A DNA stretch of 64,000 nucleotides from positions 552,501 through 616,500 of the forward strand of contig JAJTWR010000182.1 of assembly GCA_021613335.1 (NCBI GenBank), in the 5' to 3' direction. The notes beneath the pieces are model-generated. The model was not told where the DNA came from, searched no databases, and saw nothing but the letters and a program-made list of their open reading frames with translations. The position numbers and the translations under genes were made by a program. Positions 27,701-41,500 of this stretch are shown here, in pieces. Each line of letters opens with the position of its first letter. Position 1 is the stretch's first letter. Origin of the DNA: Whitmania pigra (taxonomy: Eukaryota; Annelida; Clitellata; Hirudinida; Haemopidae).

Positions 27701-30074
27701 GTGATGCTAGGTGCTACTTTGAATGTGGATTTGGAAGTGTGATCTGATATGATGTGTGATTGGTCTACAGAATGTGAGCCAGATTGCTTACAATTATATA
27801 GAATGCATAAGCAAATGCAGTCACAAAGACTGGACATACAAATGTTATAGATTACATTTTAATTGTCGTGAATGAACACCAGGAGATTTGACAGTTGTGC
27901 TGAGAGATAAGAATTTTACCTAATTTCAAAATGTGGTGATCAATTCAGTTTTAGCAAACGAATAGTTTATGCCCAACTGTTATTACAACAATAATTTTTT
28001 TGTATTACTGTGCATGGTCGTTCCATCACATTCTTGGAATTTTGTCTGATACTTAAAAATTCAAATTAGGCAAAGCTTGAATAAATAATTGTATAAAAGA
28101 GTTTTAAGTTTAATATTTAGGTTTATTATGCTGATTATACTTTAAACGAATGACTTGCATACCCTAGATAAAAGATGAATAACATTGCTGCTTTCTGGGA
28201 TGACTCACAAGTATTGTGATCATGAGATAATGAGATGATGTGAATGATGGTGCTGGTGATGATAATAGTGGTTATGGTTGATTCTTGTGAACCAAAGGAA
28301 TATCTTACCAAATTTTGTCACCTGTGCTGTCTTCATGCAAATCAAAGGAAATATTATTCCAATATATTTCATTGATGTATAATTCTTAATCTATAACTTT
28401 TTAAGTTATTTTTTTAGCTTAATAAGCTAAAATCAAGTTTTTTATAAATTTATAAATTGATAAACTTTGTTGAACCTTACCTGTCCTTGTGGTTTTTTAA
28501 GATGAATTTTGTTAATTCATTTGGTGTCTTTATTTTAATGGACAATAAACACCCAACTTTGCTTTGGTTATTAAAAAACAGAGCTGGTTAAGCAAGCATT
28601 TGCTCCTTGCAGATTTGTAATTTGGTTATTTATATTTTTATTAGTAATTAGATCTTGTATGTTATTAACAAATAGACACAGCCTCTGTTTATATGTTTGA
28701 GATATTTATAACGTAGGTTTTAATGTTCTAAAAAAGCTATAATAACCACGGTCACAGAGGCCTCATGACAACTTGACATTCTAGTTTAAGTTAAGGATGT
28801 TACTCCATATTTCCTTTCACTAAGGACAATGACAACCGATGATTTGATTTAATTGTCCTCAGATTTGAGACAAACAGTCCGAAGTGGTTTCCCATCAAAG
28901 CGACTCTCTCAGTCCACTGACAGACTGAGGCAGGTGTCCAATTACAGCTTGATGCCTGATGCCACCCAGTGTAATAAAAATTGATTTTTTTGTTTCATGC
29001 TAAACTGCTTCATTCAATTAACGAGCTCTAGGATGTTAGCTTTGCCAATAGCATTGCATTAAGCATGTCAGTGTAATTGTTCTTTGCAGACTTGTTTTGG
29101 TTCTCACGACTTCAAAGCAATGAATTTGTTTCTAATTCTGTTTTTAATGTTTAACTGAAGTTTATTAAAGCTTAACGAGTCAGCTGTAATTAATATTAAG
29201 AATAGCAAAGGCTAGGCTTGCTATTTTTATTGTTATTTTTGTTCTAGTTGTATTTATTTTTAAGTGATATTTACATGAATATTTATGATACACATACACG
29301 CAGTTAAGAAGGTTCCCTCTGCTTCTGATTCTGATGACAGTCTTGTCGCAAAATTCAAAGGACCCACGGGAGCAAAGCATCTTGCAGGTACTAATTACTA
29401 ATTACTAAGTCATCCCTAAGTCAGAATACAGAAGTGTTTAAGATCTTCATCCTATTGAAATAATTTAATTAAAATAAATATTTCCAGAACCATCCAGCAT
29501 GACCCACCCTCGCAGCCTCCCCAGCATCATTCCCCAAAACAGAATCTTCCAGGCACAATCCAAGCTGGTCCTTCCAAGACAGGATCAGTCTTCGAAGGAA
29601 TCAAAACCTGTCGTCAAGGCAACGACCACTAAAATCTCTGCACCCAACAACCAGTTCCGAACTTTGCAGGGTCAGTCGAGAGTCAGAAACTTTTCTTCGA
29701 CCAGGGCCTCCGACGTGAAGACTCAGGACAAACAGGGTGCTTCCGCCAACAGGTCATTTGATGGCACCCCGCCGCCGGGTCAGAGGTCGCTCGGTAGGAT
29801 CGCGAATCCGAAGCAAGCTTCTCGCCTTCAACCCCCTCCGGGACGCAGGGCACGGGCCGAGATGGCGTCGGAGAACGTCGACATGAACGTCTCGATCAAA
29901 TCCGATCAGCAGGATGCTCAGTACAAAACCTCGTCCAGCATAGGTTCCAGTTCGCCATCCAATCACTCCTCTGCCGAGGAAGGCTCGTCGAAACCTTCTT
30001 CCATACCGGTGTCCAGGGGCATTCCTAGGTTTTCGAGCATACCGAGGCCGAAAACCAAGCAGTTCTCGAAGTGA
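24794..30074 (+). CDS. SLAIN-motif family microtubule plus-end protein
   Basis: SLAIN proteins bind growing microtubule ends with EB proteins and ch-TOG. Six plus-strand exons: 24794-25029, 25380-25522, 27063-27614, 28863-28970, 29304-29387, 29488-30074. They join in phase to 570 codons (569 aa), like vertebrate SLAIN1/2. Family signatures: VELLDISTLNLDCTASWLLD (SLAIN-type acidic/ESWL region, about residues 62-81), LSNVEEVANMARLQADHLRQ (SLAIN consensus [20 protein letters not shown], spanning the exon 3-4 junction). The C-terminus is Ser/Pro/Arg-rich with S-x-I-P EB-binding motifs: SIIP, SSIP and, near the end, SSIPRPKTK. The exon 3 donor is GTTAGC. The N-terminal coiled coil of vertebrate SLAINs is not seen, so an upstream exon could have been missed. 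Exon 4 and 5 borders are the least certain. Confidence 0.8.
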
Positions 30075-31501
30075 TTTCTCGACGACGCCCGTTTTTTGTT
30101 TTACTGCCATCTCTTCAGTCCTTCTCACTTCAGTCCTTCACAGAGCCATTTTGACCGACCCCATTTCTTTCATTTGTTCATAAATTTTTATAAAAAAAAC
30201 TTATTTTTATTCTCTTTTCCCTCTTTCACAAACTCTCACCTCAAACCGTGCGAGTATTTGGCCCTGGTGTTCCTAACATTGAGTCGTCCGTGTCATCACT
30301 TTTTGTTACGATAGCCTTTTGTTTGCAAACAAAATCGTCTGCAAACTCCTCAGTGCGGCTTGCATTTTGTAGCACCTTCCCGAAGAACTGCTTTCCTTGT
30401 GTTTTGGTCCTCGTTATGTCAGTTATGTCCTCACCTCCACAGGGACATGTTGCTTGCAATGCAAATTAATTGTTCTCAAACAAACTGTCTTTGATCCATG
30501 ACTGCTCAAATGAAAGTTTAGTTTCTTGCGCAATCAGGGCCTGATGCGCATCTCGGCCCCGTGCCTTCGACCCGGGAAAGGCGGGGAGTGATTTTTGTTT
30601 CTATGTTTTGCTTTTAATTTGCAACTAACTCTCTGTAGATTTGTAAATAACTCTACATCAAAAAGTGCCTTCTCTTTGAATTGTTCGACCAACGTACGAA
30701 GCGAGTAACGCCATTTTTCCGCAAACCTTTAGTTTTTAACAAGTTTTATTTTGGAAATAAACATTTATTGGCCTCCATCTACAACAATAGATGAAGCTGG
30801 CAGCTGCAAAAATAATTTCATGCAATAAAACATTGCCATATAAGTTGGAATCTGTACACATTTGGCATGCAAATTGTTGAAATGTGGCAAATGAAATCTT
30901 AACAATTTTGAAATGCTCTGACTACAATTCTACTTCCTAAGAGTGACTATGTTGAAGCAAAAATACATCTGTGATGAAGGTTGAGAATGGCATTAGGGTC
31001 CAAACGAAATGGAATATTTGAAGCTACATGGAATGGTCAGATATAGTGAATGTTTACAGGAAACGCGCCATGTTATTTGCAATGCTTAAACACGTATTTG
31101 GCTTTCGAGAGATTCGTTTAAACCGGACATGCCTTCTCAAATACTGAAATGAGTTCAGAGTTCGTCACTGGCGAGTGACAGAAAATAATAATAAATCCAA
31201 TTCTCGATCAACAAGATTGTCGAAACAAATGCTTGCATTTGACACTGGCAATGCATGCATGCATTTGATTGGAGGATGTGGACGACAGCATCAGAGATAA
31301 TTTGGATGATAAATACCTTATAAGTAGATGTGTAATGAGAAATACCACTCCTCTAGATCTATTTGCAGATGCCTCATTGCATAATATTTTTGCAAAAAAT
31401 TACACAACAATAATAATAATAAATAAATAAATAACAATAACAATGTAGGTGTGCCAAAGAACTTCCAGTTTGGAGATTCAGTTGCCATTCAGGATGGAAT
31501 C
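30075..31501. other. Convergent 3' region between SLAIN-like and STIM genes
   Basis: Holds the 3' untranslated regions of both convergent genes. The stretch 30075-30600 has higher GC than average, consistent with the SLAIN-like 3' UTR ending near the AATAAA at 30756. An AAT/AAAT microsatellite at 31407-31440 precedes the STIM stop codon. Confidence 0.55.
30756..30761 (+). promoter_or_regulatory. Likely polyadenylation signal of the SLAIN-like gene
   Basis: AATAAA about 680 bases after the stop codon, in T-rich surroundings. It is the best-placed plus-strand signal in the convergent 3' region. Confidence 0.5.
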
Positions 31502-32502
31502 TCAAACGTTTTTGGAAATTTTAAGGGGACTCTTGAACTTTTTGGACTCTTTTTTGCGTCCGTTGCATTGGTTTTGCGATTTTAGTTTCACGTTGTTGTT
31601 CATGTTTCCCTCGGGATGGAGAAATCCATCCATGGACTCCTCGATGAGTGTGACATAAAAGGAGGGTGTGGATTTGTAGGGGTATCTCTGCATGCTCGAT
31701 AAGTGGTAAGGGGGAGTGAAAGATTTGACCAGCTGTGGGTTGTTATGCTTCAAGTATTTCATCGTGGTAAAACCGTTGCGATCGAGCGAAACCAAGGATG
31801 CTTGACTTAGGTTGTCGGGAAGAGATGCCAAATTTTCTTGTTTCGGTGGTGATTCATCCTGGTTGCTGATCACTGTTTGGAGATTTATTTATAATGTTAA
31901 CATTAAAATCGTTAATTAATCAATTAAAATAAAAATAGCAAACAGTTATGAGCAACTAAATTTAATTTTCAATATTTAATCGATTTGAGTCGCATCTTTT
32001 TGTAATTCAAAAGAAGCTGATCAAATTTGAAGAATATGATGTGATGAATAAGAGAAAGCACTACTGATTAATTGCCATTAGACACTGAAATCAACTACCA
32101 AATGAAATAAATAATTAAATTAATTTTAACAAAAACTAATTTGAGGAAAACATAAAGTGATCGTGAAATGAAATTCAATTTTGACTATAATAGAATGAAA
32201 ATATCATCGAATTGAAAATCTGCTCACTGCACGAGTTGATCCCAACAGCTGAAAGTTGCATGCCTGCCTTTAACAAGTTTGACATGATTGGATATGTATT
32301 CAAGTGACCTACGGAATCATACTCCCAAGTTTTTATTGCTGATTTAAGTAACAATCCATTTTATTATTTAAACTGTAATGTCAAAATTAAAAAGAACCTG
32401 TACTTAGTCATTCATGCAATCAATGCGATCATAGAAACACAAAAGTCACCATTGTCGCATGTTTAATGCCAGACATTCAACAGCAATGATAACAACAACA
32501 AC

Positions 32503-32576
<74 letters not shown>

Positions 32577-35500
32577 CAACAACAACAAGAATAGCGAGCA
32601 CTCAGTGCAAATGCAGACAAGATCAAATACAAGATCAAATAGAAGATCAGAAAGCGTTGCAACAACAAGAGTGTTGAACACAGATGACAAACAAAATACA
32701 CTTTTAGGTCTTTTAACAAATTCTCAATTTGCTTGGATAACAGAGAAATCTTAGCTCTAATTCTTCAGTATTTATTTATGTTTCTCTACTTCTTTCGTTT
32801 ATTTATTTATTTTTTTTCATTTATAGCACAGCACCTCATGCCTAGGTTCAGAAGCACGTTTTATTAAAGAAGTTCTTTCTCAGGCATTCTTGCATCAGTG
32901 TTTTGCATCACATTAGCTTGGCACAACCCTGCTATTATTGTATTCATGCTCAATTTGGTCTCACAAAGAAAAGCAAATTGTTGAAATTTGTAACATGAAA
33001 AGGCTTTCTCAAAATGCTGCCCATAAAATAAAAATATGAAATCACAGAAAGCAAAATAATGGAGTGGAGCAATTATTTGCGTGTTGATGTAAGAATCTCT
33101 GAAATCGAGTATCGTGAAATTAAAAGCCCGAACAATTTGCATGAAGAAACATGAACAACAACCAACAACAACAACCTCACCTGGTAGAGTTGGAATTTTG
33201 CTCAAGGAAGGAGATGGGATCATTCCTGGTACTTAATACAAAAACACAAAAACATTGGAAAAAGGAAATTGTAGCAGTTATTAGTGAATGTTATAAGTGA
33301 TTTTAAAAAAAAATTTGCTTCCCATATTTTTACAATTTTTTCGAACGGGTGATTTCCATAAAAAAAAAAACTGAACCTATGCAACAATATTCTCCAATGA
33401 AAAAAAATTATCCTTAGAGAAAATAATAATAGTAATAATAATTAATAACAATAGTAATAATAATTAATTTGAAAGGCATAGTGTCAGAGGTGCCTTGTTT
33501 AGAAAACTAAATCCCATTTTAAACGAGAATATAATTTCTCAACAAGTCAACGTGCAAAACATTTTAAAAGGATTTAAAAAAATAACCCAAACAAACAACA
33601 AAACCTCCTAAAGTTAAACAAAAACACGTACAAACTGAACGACTCACTCGGCATGATACCGGATGCAGGACCCCTGAGGAGAGTGTTGAGGTACGGAATG
33701 CCAGGGTTGGTGGTGATGTTGAAGCTTGTTATTCTTTCAATCTCCTTCCATCGAACTGCCCTTTCCTCGAGATCCTTCTTGATCTCCTCCAACTGGAGGC
33801 TGGGAAACGTAATCATCAGTAATTGAGTTGATTATTAATTCATTGGTTATTAATGATCAGTAATTGAGTCGATTATTAATTCATTGGTTATTAATGACAA
33901 TGATAAAGCTCCAAAAGTGAAATTTTATTTTAATTTGATTGCGGTGCAATGTACTTCGACAATGAGTAAATTCAGGTTTAAAATAAATTAAAATTATGGT
34001 CACTTTTAAGGTGATTCTCAATCGTCCCACAATTCATTTAACCATCCATCAATTCATCCATCCAGCCAACCACATTCAAATGGATTCTTCGTTTAAAAAT
34101 GATTCTCAACAGACAAGCTTTAAAGTATTTTATTCAATTACAATTGGATTTTTTAAAATGTTGTTTCATATTACGATTACTTTATAATTAATTATTATTA
34201 TTTTATGCTATGCCAAAATTATTATTACTTGATAACATTAATGTCATTCCAATTAAACCAAGCGATCTGAATTATTACTTCTATTAATCTATTTGATGTT
34301 TTTAATCGTTTATCAATAATAGTTTATTCATGATGAGGTTGCTTCCTCAATTATTTATTAGCTCAGTTCAAGACTTCTTAAAACAAGGACTTTGTTTTGA
34401 CTGAAGCTGTCAGAATCTGTTTTTTGTCAATAAGTTCTTAAAATGCATTCTTAAGTCATGCAACAGTTGAACAAAAAAAATGTTAGAAGATGTTCGTGAG
34501 ATTGTTCAACACAGAGTTGAATTGTAATTAGTTGAAATGCATTTGACGTTTGCTTGTGATGATCAATTAAAATGATGTTTTTACTAAATTTAAACTATTT
34601 AATTTCAAATTATGTGGTGAATGCAATCATTGAAGGGCTATCAGCAAAATAACATTAATCACTTGTTCAACTGCAGAAATAAATATTGTTGATGATATCT
34701 TATATTCAAAGATGAATTTAAATAATTTAAATATATGATATATTTAAAATTTAAATATTTAACTGAAAGACCAAAAATCAAGGCTATTGAGACATTCCAT
34801 TCCATTCATCAATTTGTTTGTCTGAAGTCGAACAAATTTTAACATCCGTGCAACGTCCTTCGACAAAAAATGACGTTCAACTCATTCAACTTTCTAATTT
34901 AGAATTTATTGACCAAAACTCAAACTGCTTTTTAAAAATTTCATTTACAGTTGCAATAACATCCGATAATAATTATCCATTGCATGCATAAAAAAAAAAT
35001 TACTTAAGTTGCAATAAACATGAATAAACTTTAAAATGATGAACCAACTTCACGTCGGACGTTTCAAATTCTGCTGGTTTTGCAGGACTTCTGAATGAGC
35101 TCAATAGCTTCAATTTCTGTCTTCTCATGCTCTCACACTGAGTAATTAAAATGTTTATTAAACAATAAATAAATAAGTAAATAAATAACTATTATTAATT
35201 CATTAATCAACAATAATTAGTTTACTACACTGCTTTACTTTGGTTACAAGAAATGCTGAAGTATGACTTCCTGTTCTACTACTGTTCATGGCCAGTTCAT
35301 GATGTTTTGCCAAATTGATTCAAAATTATGGTTGATATTGGTATGAATTGATATAAGCAGATAAATTATAATTTATAGATAATTTATTTATATTTATAAT
35401 GTAGATTATTATGCCATTCTTTTGCATTCATCTGTTTACAAGTCCATATGTCATGTTCAAAAGAGTGAGCAATTACAAATGGCCACCATAATAATTAAGA

Positions 35501-38500
35501 AATTAAAGATGCTACTTAAAAAACATTTGGGTTGATTGGTGAAATGAATTTAAGAGCAGACCTACATTTTCTGAACATCTCCTGAGGATGATTATAATGA
35601 TTATTATTATTATTATTGTTATTATTATTTATTTAAAAGGCCCGAAATTTTAGAACATTTGATTTAAAATGGATGTCACAATTAATTGCCATTAATCACA
35701 ATATTAACTGTTTACATGTTCAGCAAGTTGCTTTTGCAACATCTAAAGCCTTTGCCACTAATTTTAACTTTAAATGGAATCTGCAGATGAGCAGACAAAT
35801 TTCAGAAAAAATGATGGTGATGATGATGATTGATGATGATGATGATGGTGAGGGGAAGAAAATTGTGATTACCATTAAAATGAAGATGTTGATGTCCAAG
35901 TTCTGAAAATTAAAGGCAAACGTCTTGTGGTTTGGTGAAGTGTTTATCCATCATTCAAGTTTCTTGTTATTATTATTATTGTTATTATTACTTATAGTAT
36001 TTTTATCCATCATTGTTATTATTATTTGTTTTTAAAGTTCAAATTAATTGCGTTTGTAACTTGTGGATCTCAAGAAATATTTCAAGTAAATTTGGGTTGG
36101 TTATGTGGTTAAGCAATGTTTATTAATATTATTATTATTATTGTTTATTAGTTATGGAAAGTAACAATGAATCCCCATAAAGACTGTACAAAATTTGTTC
36201 TTCTAGTACAATGAGACCTGTTCTTAAATCTTATTTTAAAATAAAATGAAATTAATTATTTTAGAACAATTATTTTAAATTAGATCATGTCTCTTACAAT
36301 ATTTGACTCTTAGCGTTTGATTCTATTACATGGCCCTTCATATCCTTTATTGGTGATCAAAGGAGAATGCAAAAGTAATAAATTCTTAATAATGATATTA
36401 ATAACAGTCCAACACATGAAGACAAATTTGTGCAATGAACAAGTTAGATGAAATGCCTACCTGTTTACATAACCACAATGATTAACGTTAATTTAATAGT
36501 AATAATAAATTTAATTAGTAATAATTAATTAGTATGTATAGAAAATTCATGAAACAGCCAATCAATCAATCACCAACCATTTTCTTGGCCTCCTGAAGTT
36601 TCTTGAAGACTCCATTTCCTCGTTCCTCGATGTAGCGCGACTCGACCTCGTAGGTCAACTGGAGCCACTGCTGGAGGTCAGGAATGGAAGCTCGTCTGCA
36701 TTCTTCCAGACGAAACTCCGCCTCCATGAGCTCGAGACGGCACTTTTAACAAATTCATTTTCTAATTGGTTTCCAAGTTATCAGTCATTGGTCGTAACAA
36801 ATGCGATGTAATATTAATTTTAATATTCATAGTCAGCAACTTAAATGTCTATCTATAATCCTACTCCATGCTGGTCATTTGTGGTTTTATAACTGCAGAA
36901 ATAGATTAAAAAAATATGCCAATAGCTTGGAATGGAAAGCCACTTTATGGCTTTGAGACTACTACGAGTGAGTTACATTGATTAGTTACTTTTAACACTC
37001 GTAAAAATTAATATGTTGCCTGGTCAGAGCACTAACTAAATACAATGATGCACTACATCATGCATCCACAACAAGCCAAACACATCCACATCGCAGCTTG
37101 CCTGAGACCAATTTAATTTTTAAAAAAAGGAACAGGAGAAGAATTTCTTTTAATAAGGACGATGTGCAACAACAACAACTTAAGAGATGGAATTGTGAAA
37201 ACATCAGTGAAGTGTAAAAATCGTTAAGTTGTTGTTCGTTGTAAGCAATTACCTGAGCAAGTTCTTCTTGAATGTTCTTGATCTTCAGGTCGCCCATGTC
37301 ATCCTCATCATCTTCGTATCCTCCCACCTGAAAAATGACTTTGATAATGTGGTATGGCGATGTAAAGTGGTAAAATGGTAAAGTAATAAAATGTAAATGA
37401 TCCTGTAATTCAAGGTTCTCTCAGCCCGTTAATAACATTCCAAGAGTTATTAAAGTAATTTTTAAAATAACATTTCAAAATCATGACAAACAACAAATTA
37501 TGTATTTTATAATTGCAATCAAATGAATTTTTAAAAATATCAAAATGTGATGCTGAAACACAATGCATTGATCATTAATTAACAGTAAGCAGTAATTTCA
37601 ACTCCAAGCAACCATTTCGAAGAAACCAGTCACAAGTTGTACTTAATTTTTCAGGTAACCATAATTATGTCAACCCAAGCCAGAAAGCCTACACCTTTAA
37701 TTTATCTTTCATCAAGTCTGTCATCACAACCATATTCATCATTAAAAATGCTAATGAGGCAAATTGTCATACCAATGATCACTGGCATTTTTTATAAGAA
37801 TCTCATGAATATTTACGAGATGAGAATGGTGTCGATAAAAAGCTGACCTTGAACTCCTTGTTGACCAACAACCTCTTCAATTCATCCCTCCTGTCCTCTT
37901 CCTCTCGTTGCTTCCTTTGCGATTCTTCAAGTCTTCGGAAATTAAAAATTGCCTTTGAATGTCGTTGTCATTAAATTTTAAACGTTTAATTAAATTTAAA
38001 GATAATAACAGAAACAAAGTGATTATATCATTACAATATAAATATGGAATTAATATTATTACAAACTTTAAATGGTACTTGAATTTGACACAGTAAAAAA
38101 TAACAAAATTGTTATAGCATCACAATATGAATATGCAGTCCCGTTGCACTTTCCAACGACTACTTCCACAGATGCTCGCAGATGGTGTCCTCGGCAACGA
38201 ACCTCGGGAACAAACCTCCACAATTGAGAACACCTTGTTTTCAGACAGGTAGCCATATTTCACAATCACCCCTATTAGTCCAATTATCGACCAATCAGCA
38301 GCAAAAGTCAGCATCCATGCTAATTGTTGGGGTGCATTTAGAGCTCCATTAAAAATTCAACCTCATCACTCAGAAGAATGAAAAAATGGAGAAGGCAGGT
38401 TGACTCACGATTGGAATGTTTCATTTAATTTATTAATAATTTGATAATTTTCTGACTGACAAGAGAATCATATCCAACAATGAAGACTTCTGAGAGCTCA

Positions 38501-41500
38501 GTTGGTTATCAGCTTTTTTAAAGCTATTATTAAAGTTCATCATTATCACAATCCACAACTGATCACAACCTTGGCCATATCTATATTATGTTGTTCTTAT
38601 ATTTTTAATTATTAAGAAAGTCATTATTATTTTATCGTCATCATCATCATCATCATCATCGTCATCATTATCACCATCACAACATTGCTCTTTGAAACTG
38701 AGCAGATGTTCCAGACTCACTGTGCTTTGAACTTCTTGAGAGACTCTTCAGCAGACTGAAGGTTCTTCAAGTCGTTGGAAAGGATGTGGAGTTGAAGTTT
38801 TGCCAACTTGTGCTGCCTGTAACCGAGTCCGCATCCTGCCAGAGCCAGGAGGATGGAGAAGAAGAACAGCGTGTCGGAAAAAATGCTTCGCTGGCCTGGA
38901 TTTTAAAAATTCACATCACGGCATTCTCAAATTATTACGATGTTTTAAAAATAATGAAAGGTTTTTAAAAATTATCATTTACGATTTTTATCACTTTGTA
39001 ATAAGCTTACAAAATGGGATGTAAATTACGATCCTAAGTGAAACTCGATGTTCATGCTAATTCGTCCATTAGTTATGTAATTTATCAATTTAAAAGCAAA
39101 ATTTCTTGAATTATTTCTGAACTCCTATTTGAGAAATGTGAAATGAAAAGTATATTTAATGTGACTTGTGACTGACTTTTAGGAATTCCAAAAAGAACTA
39201 TGTCTGTGGCCTTCAGCGAGATCTTCTGTCTATGTTTGACATTCTTAATCCCCATGACACTGTAGAGGGGATTGTGGATGGAACATGCCAGTCTTTAAAA
39301 TAATATTTTAAAAAATGTTATGAAGTTATGCTTCTCGAATTATAAAGTGTTTCGTTTATTTTTTAGTTGATGCACAAGGAAATATCAAAAGTGGTGATCG
39401 AATAACTGCTAAAGACAAAGTCAGGATGCTTAATAAATTGTAATTAAGGATTATTAATTAATATTATTATTACTATTGTTATTTTTTTTTCTACATTTTA
39501 TGTATAGAGATTCATTTAAACACAAATTGAAATACATTACAATACACAGTGCATCAATTATAAACAATGTGAATCATAATATTCACATGCAACAATAATA
39601 AAATAAAGTCACTCTTCATAAATTTTGGAAATTCTAACCTTGGCAGGAGACTGCCATCTATCTCTTGTCTCCTAAATTGTTCGGCATATTGACCTAGTTC
39701 AACGTGGAGATCCAACCACAAGATTACATCCTCAACTGTCCAGTTGTGCACTGTTAATTATTACGATTATTAATGAACCGATTGCAATAATAGTTATTGC
39801 GACGATAATAATAAGCATATTTATATCTTGCCTGAAACATCAGAGACATTTAGACCATTTACATAGAGCCACTTTATAGGCTAGGTTTAGCATGCTCTTT
39901 CAAATAAATTATTGATGAATAACAATAACAATAATAATAATAATGTAGAAATTATCAATGTAAAATAATTGCTGCAACATTAATTAATAAATGTTATTAA
40001 GTTTTCTGAATGTTTTGTTCCAAATGTTAATGCTAATAATAAACCCACTATTAAAATGTAATTTTCCTCAATTGTTCAAAAATGTTTCTTAAAAAGCTTA
40101 ATAGACAATTAAATACCACAAAAATGAAATAACACTCCAGTGATTCAACCGAGATGTCAAAGGAATGTGCAAAGACAGATTGCAAATGTTAGATTTTATT
40201 AATAAATTTAATCTTATTAGATGATGAATTTTAACAAGCAATTTCAGACCTGATATTTTCAGTTTATAGGTTAATTCAATTTTGTCTAATTAATGATTGA
40301 TCATTAATTATAACATATTTTGAGTCAAAATCAAAATCATCATACCTTCACTGAGCACCCAGAAGTGCCAGAGATCATGAACACTAATCAGATCATCATT
40401 CTTGTGGTAATGAGACTCGTACGAGAACGAATCCTTCTTCAAATCTTCCTTGAAAAACTGGCCACAAAAAAAAACATTACTTCGTAGTTAGATCTCTACA
40501 CATGTTCATCATGTTTAGTTTGTCATTTAGAAGAACAATAAATAATACAAAATAATTGCTCATTTGATCTGAAGAGGCATTATCGTCCAATCAAGTGATC
40601 CTACAAATTAGCAGCAGTTGTCAACGACAACAAGAAGTCTTGCATGCAACCCCACCTGGCCTGCACCAACAGTGAGATTGTGCTTCATTTATAGGCATTA
40701 TAAATAGGCATAATGTCAAAGGCGCTTCATGTAACCATTTATATAGCGCTCCTTCCTAAAGGTCCTTGTAGTACTGCAGGTTAGGTTATGAATATATTAT
40801 GAACGATATATTACGAATGTTGCCTCCATGTGCAGGAACGTAACCATTAGGTCAACCTGCAAAGGTCAACCTGAACTTGAAAGGAGCTCTACAAAAATGG
40901 CTGGGCAATTGCAGTACCTTGGCATCCAATTTGGATACAGAGGCCACTCAAAAGGTCACTAAGTGTAAATTAAATACAATTTGCGACTTTTGACTAACTG
41001 AAGTAATTTGTGGGTTTAAGATAATAATTAATGAATTATATTAACATAATTCATTTATATTAACATTATTGCAAAAGGTTCGACTACAATGTCTTTTTTG
41101 TATATTCGATTAATCTAAATAAATTGTGGATTTCAAAACCCTGGATTTCAAGGCTTGTAAATATCTTTATGTAAATAATAGCAACTTAGATAACAATGTC
41201 AGCATGTTATTGTTATCATATGTTGATAACCCCATTTGATATCAGTTGTCTGACTTAGTGCAAAACAAGTGAACGAATTACGTAATATTATTATTACTAT
41301 TGCACATAATATCAAATATTTCCAGCCAGCACAGAGCTGTTCATTTTAAATACAAAATAAGCTCGGCCTACATCGTGGCTCTCCGATCTGTCCAAGTTTC
41401 CGTTCTGGTCGTCGTCGATCTGCGAGTGGAGCATCGAGATGGCCTCGAAACCCAGTTGGTCTTTCTTGCAATCCTTCATTTCGTCTCTCGTGCAAACTAA

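Noticed and set aside
29754..30128. 124-codon minus-strand open frame
   Set aside because: Antisense shadow of the GC-rich last exon of the SLAIN-like gene.
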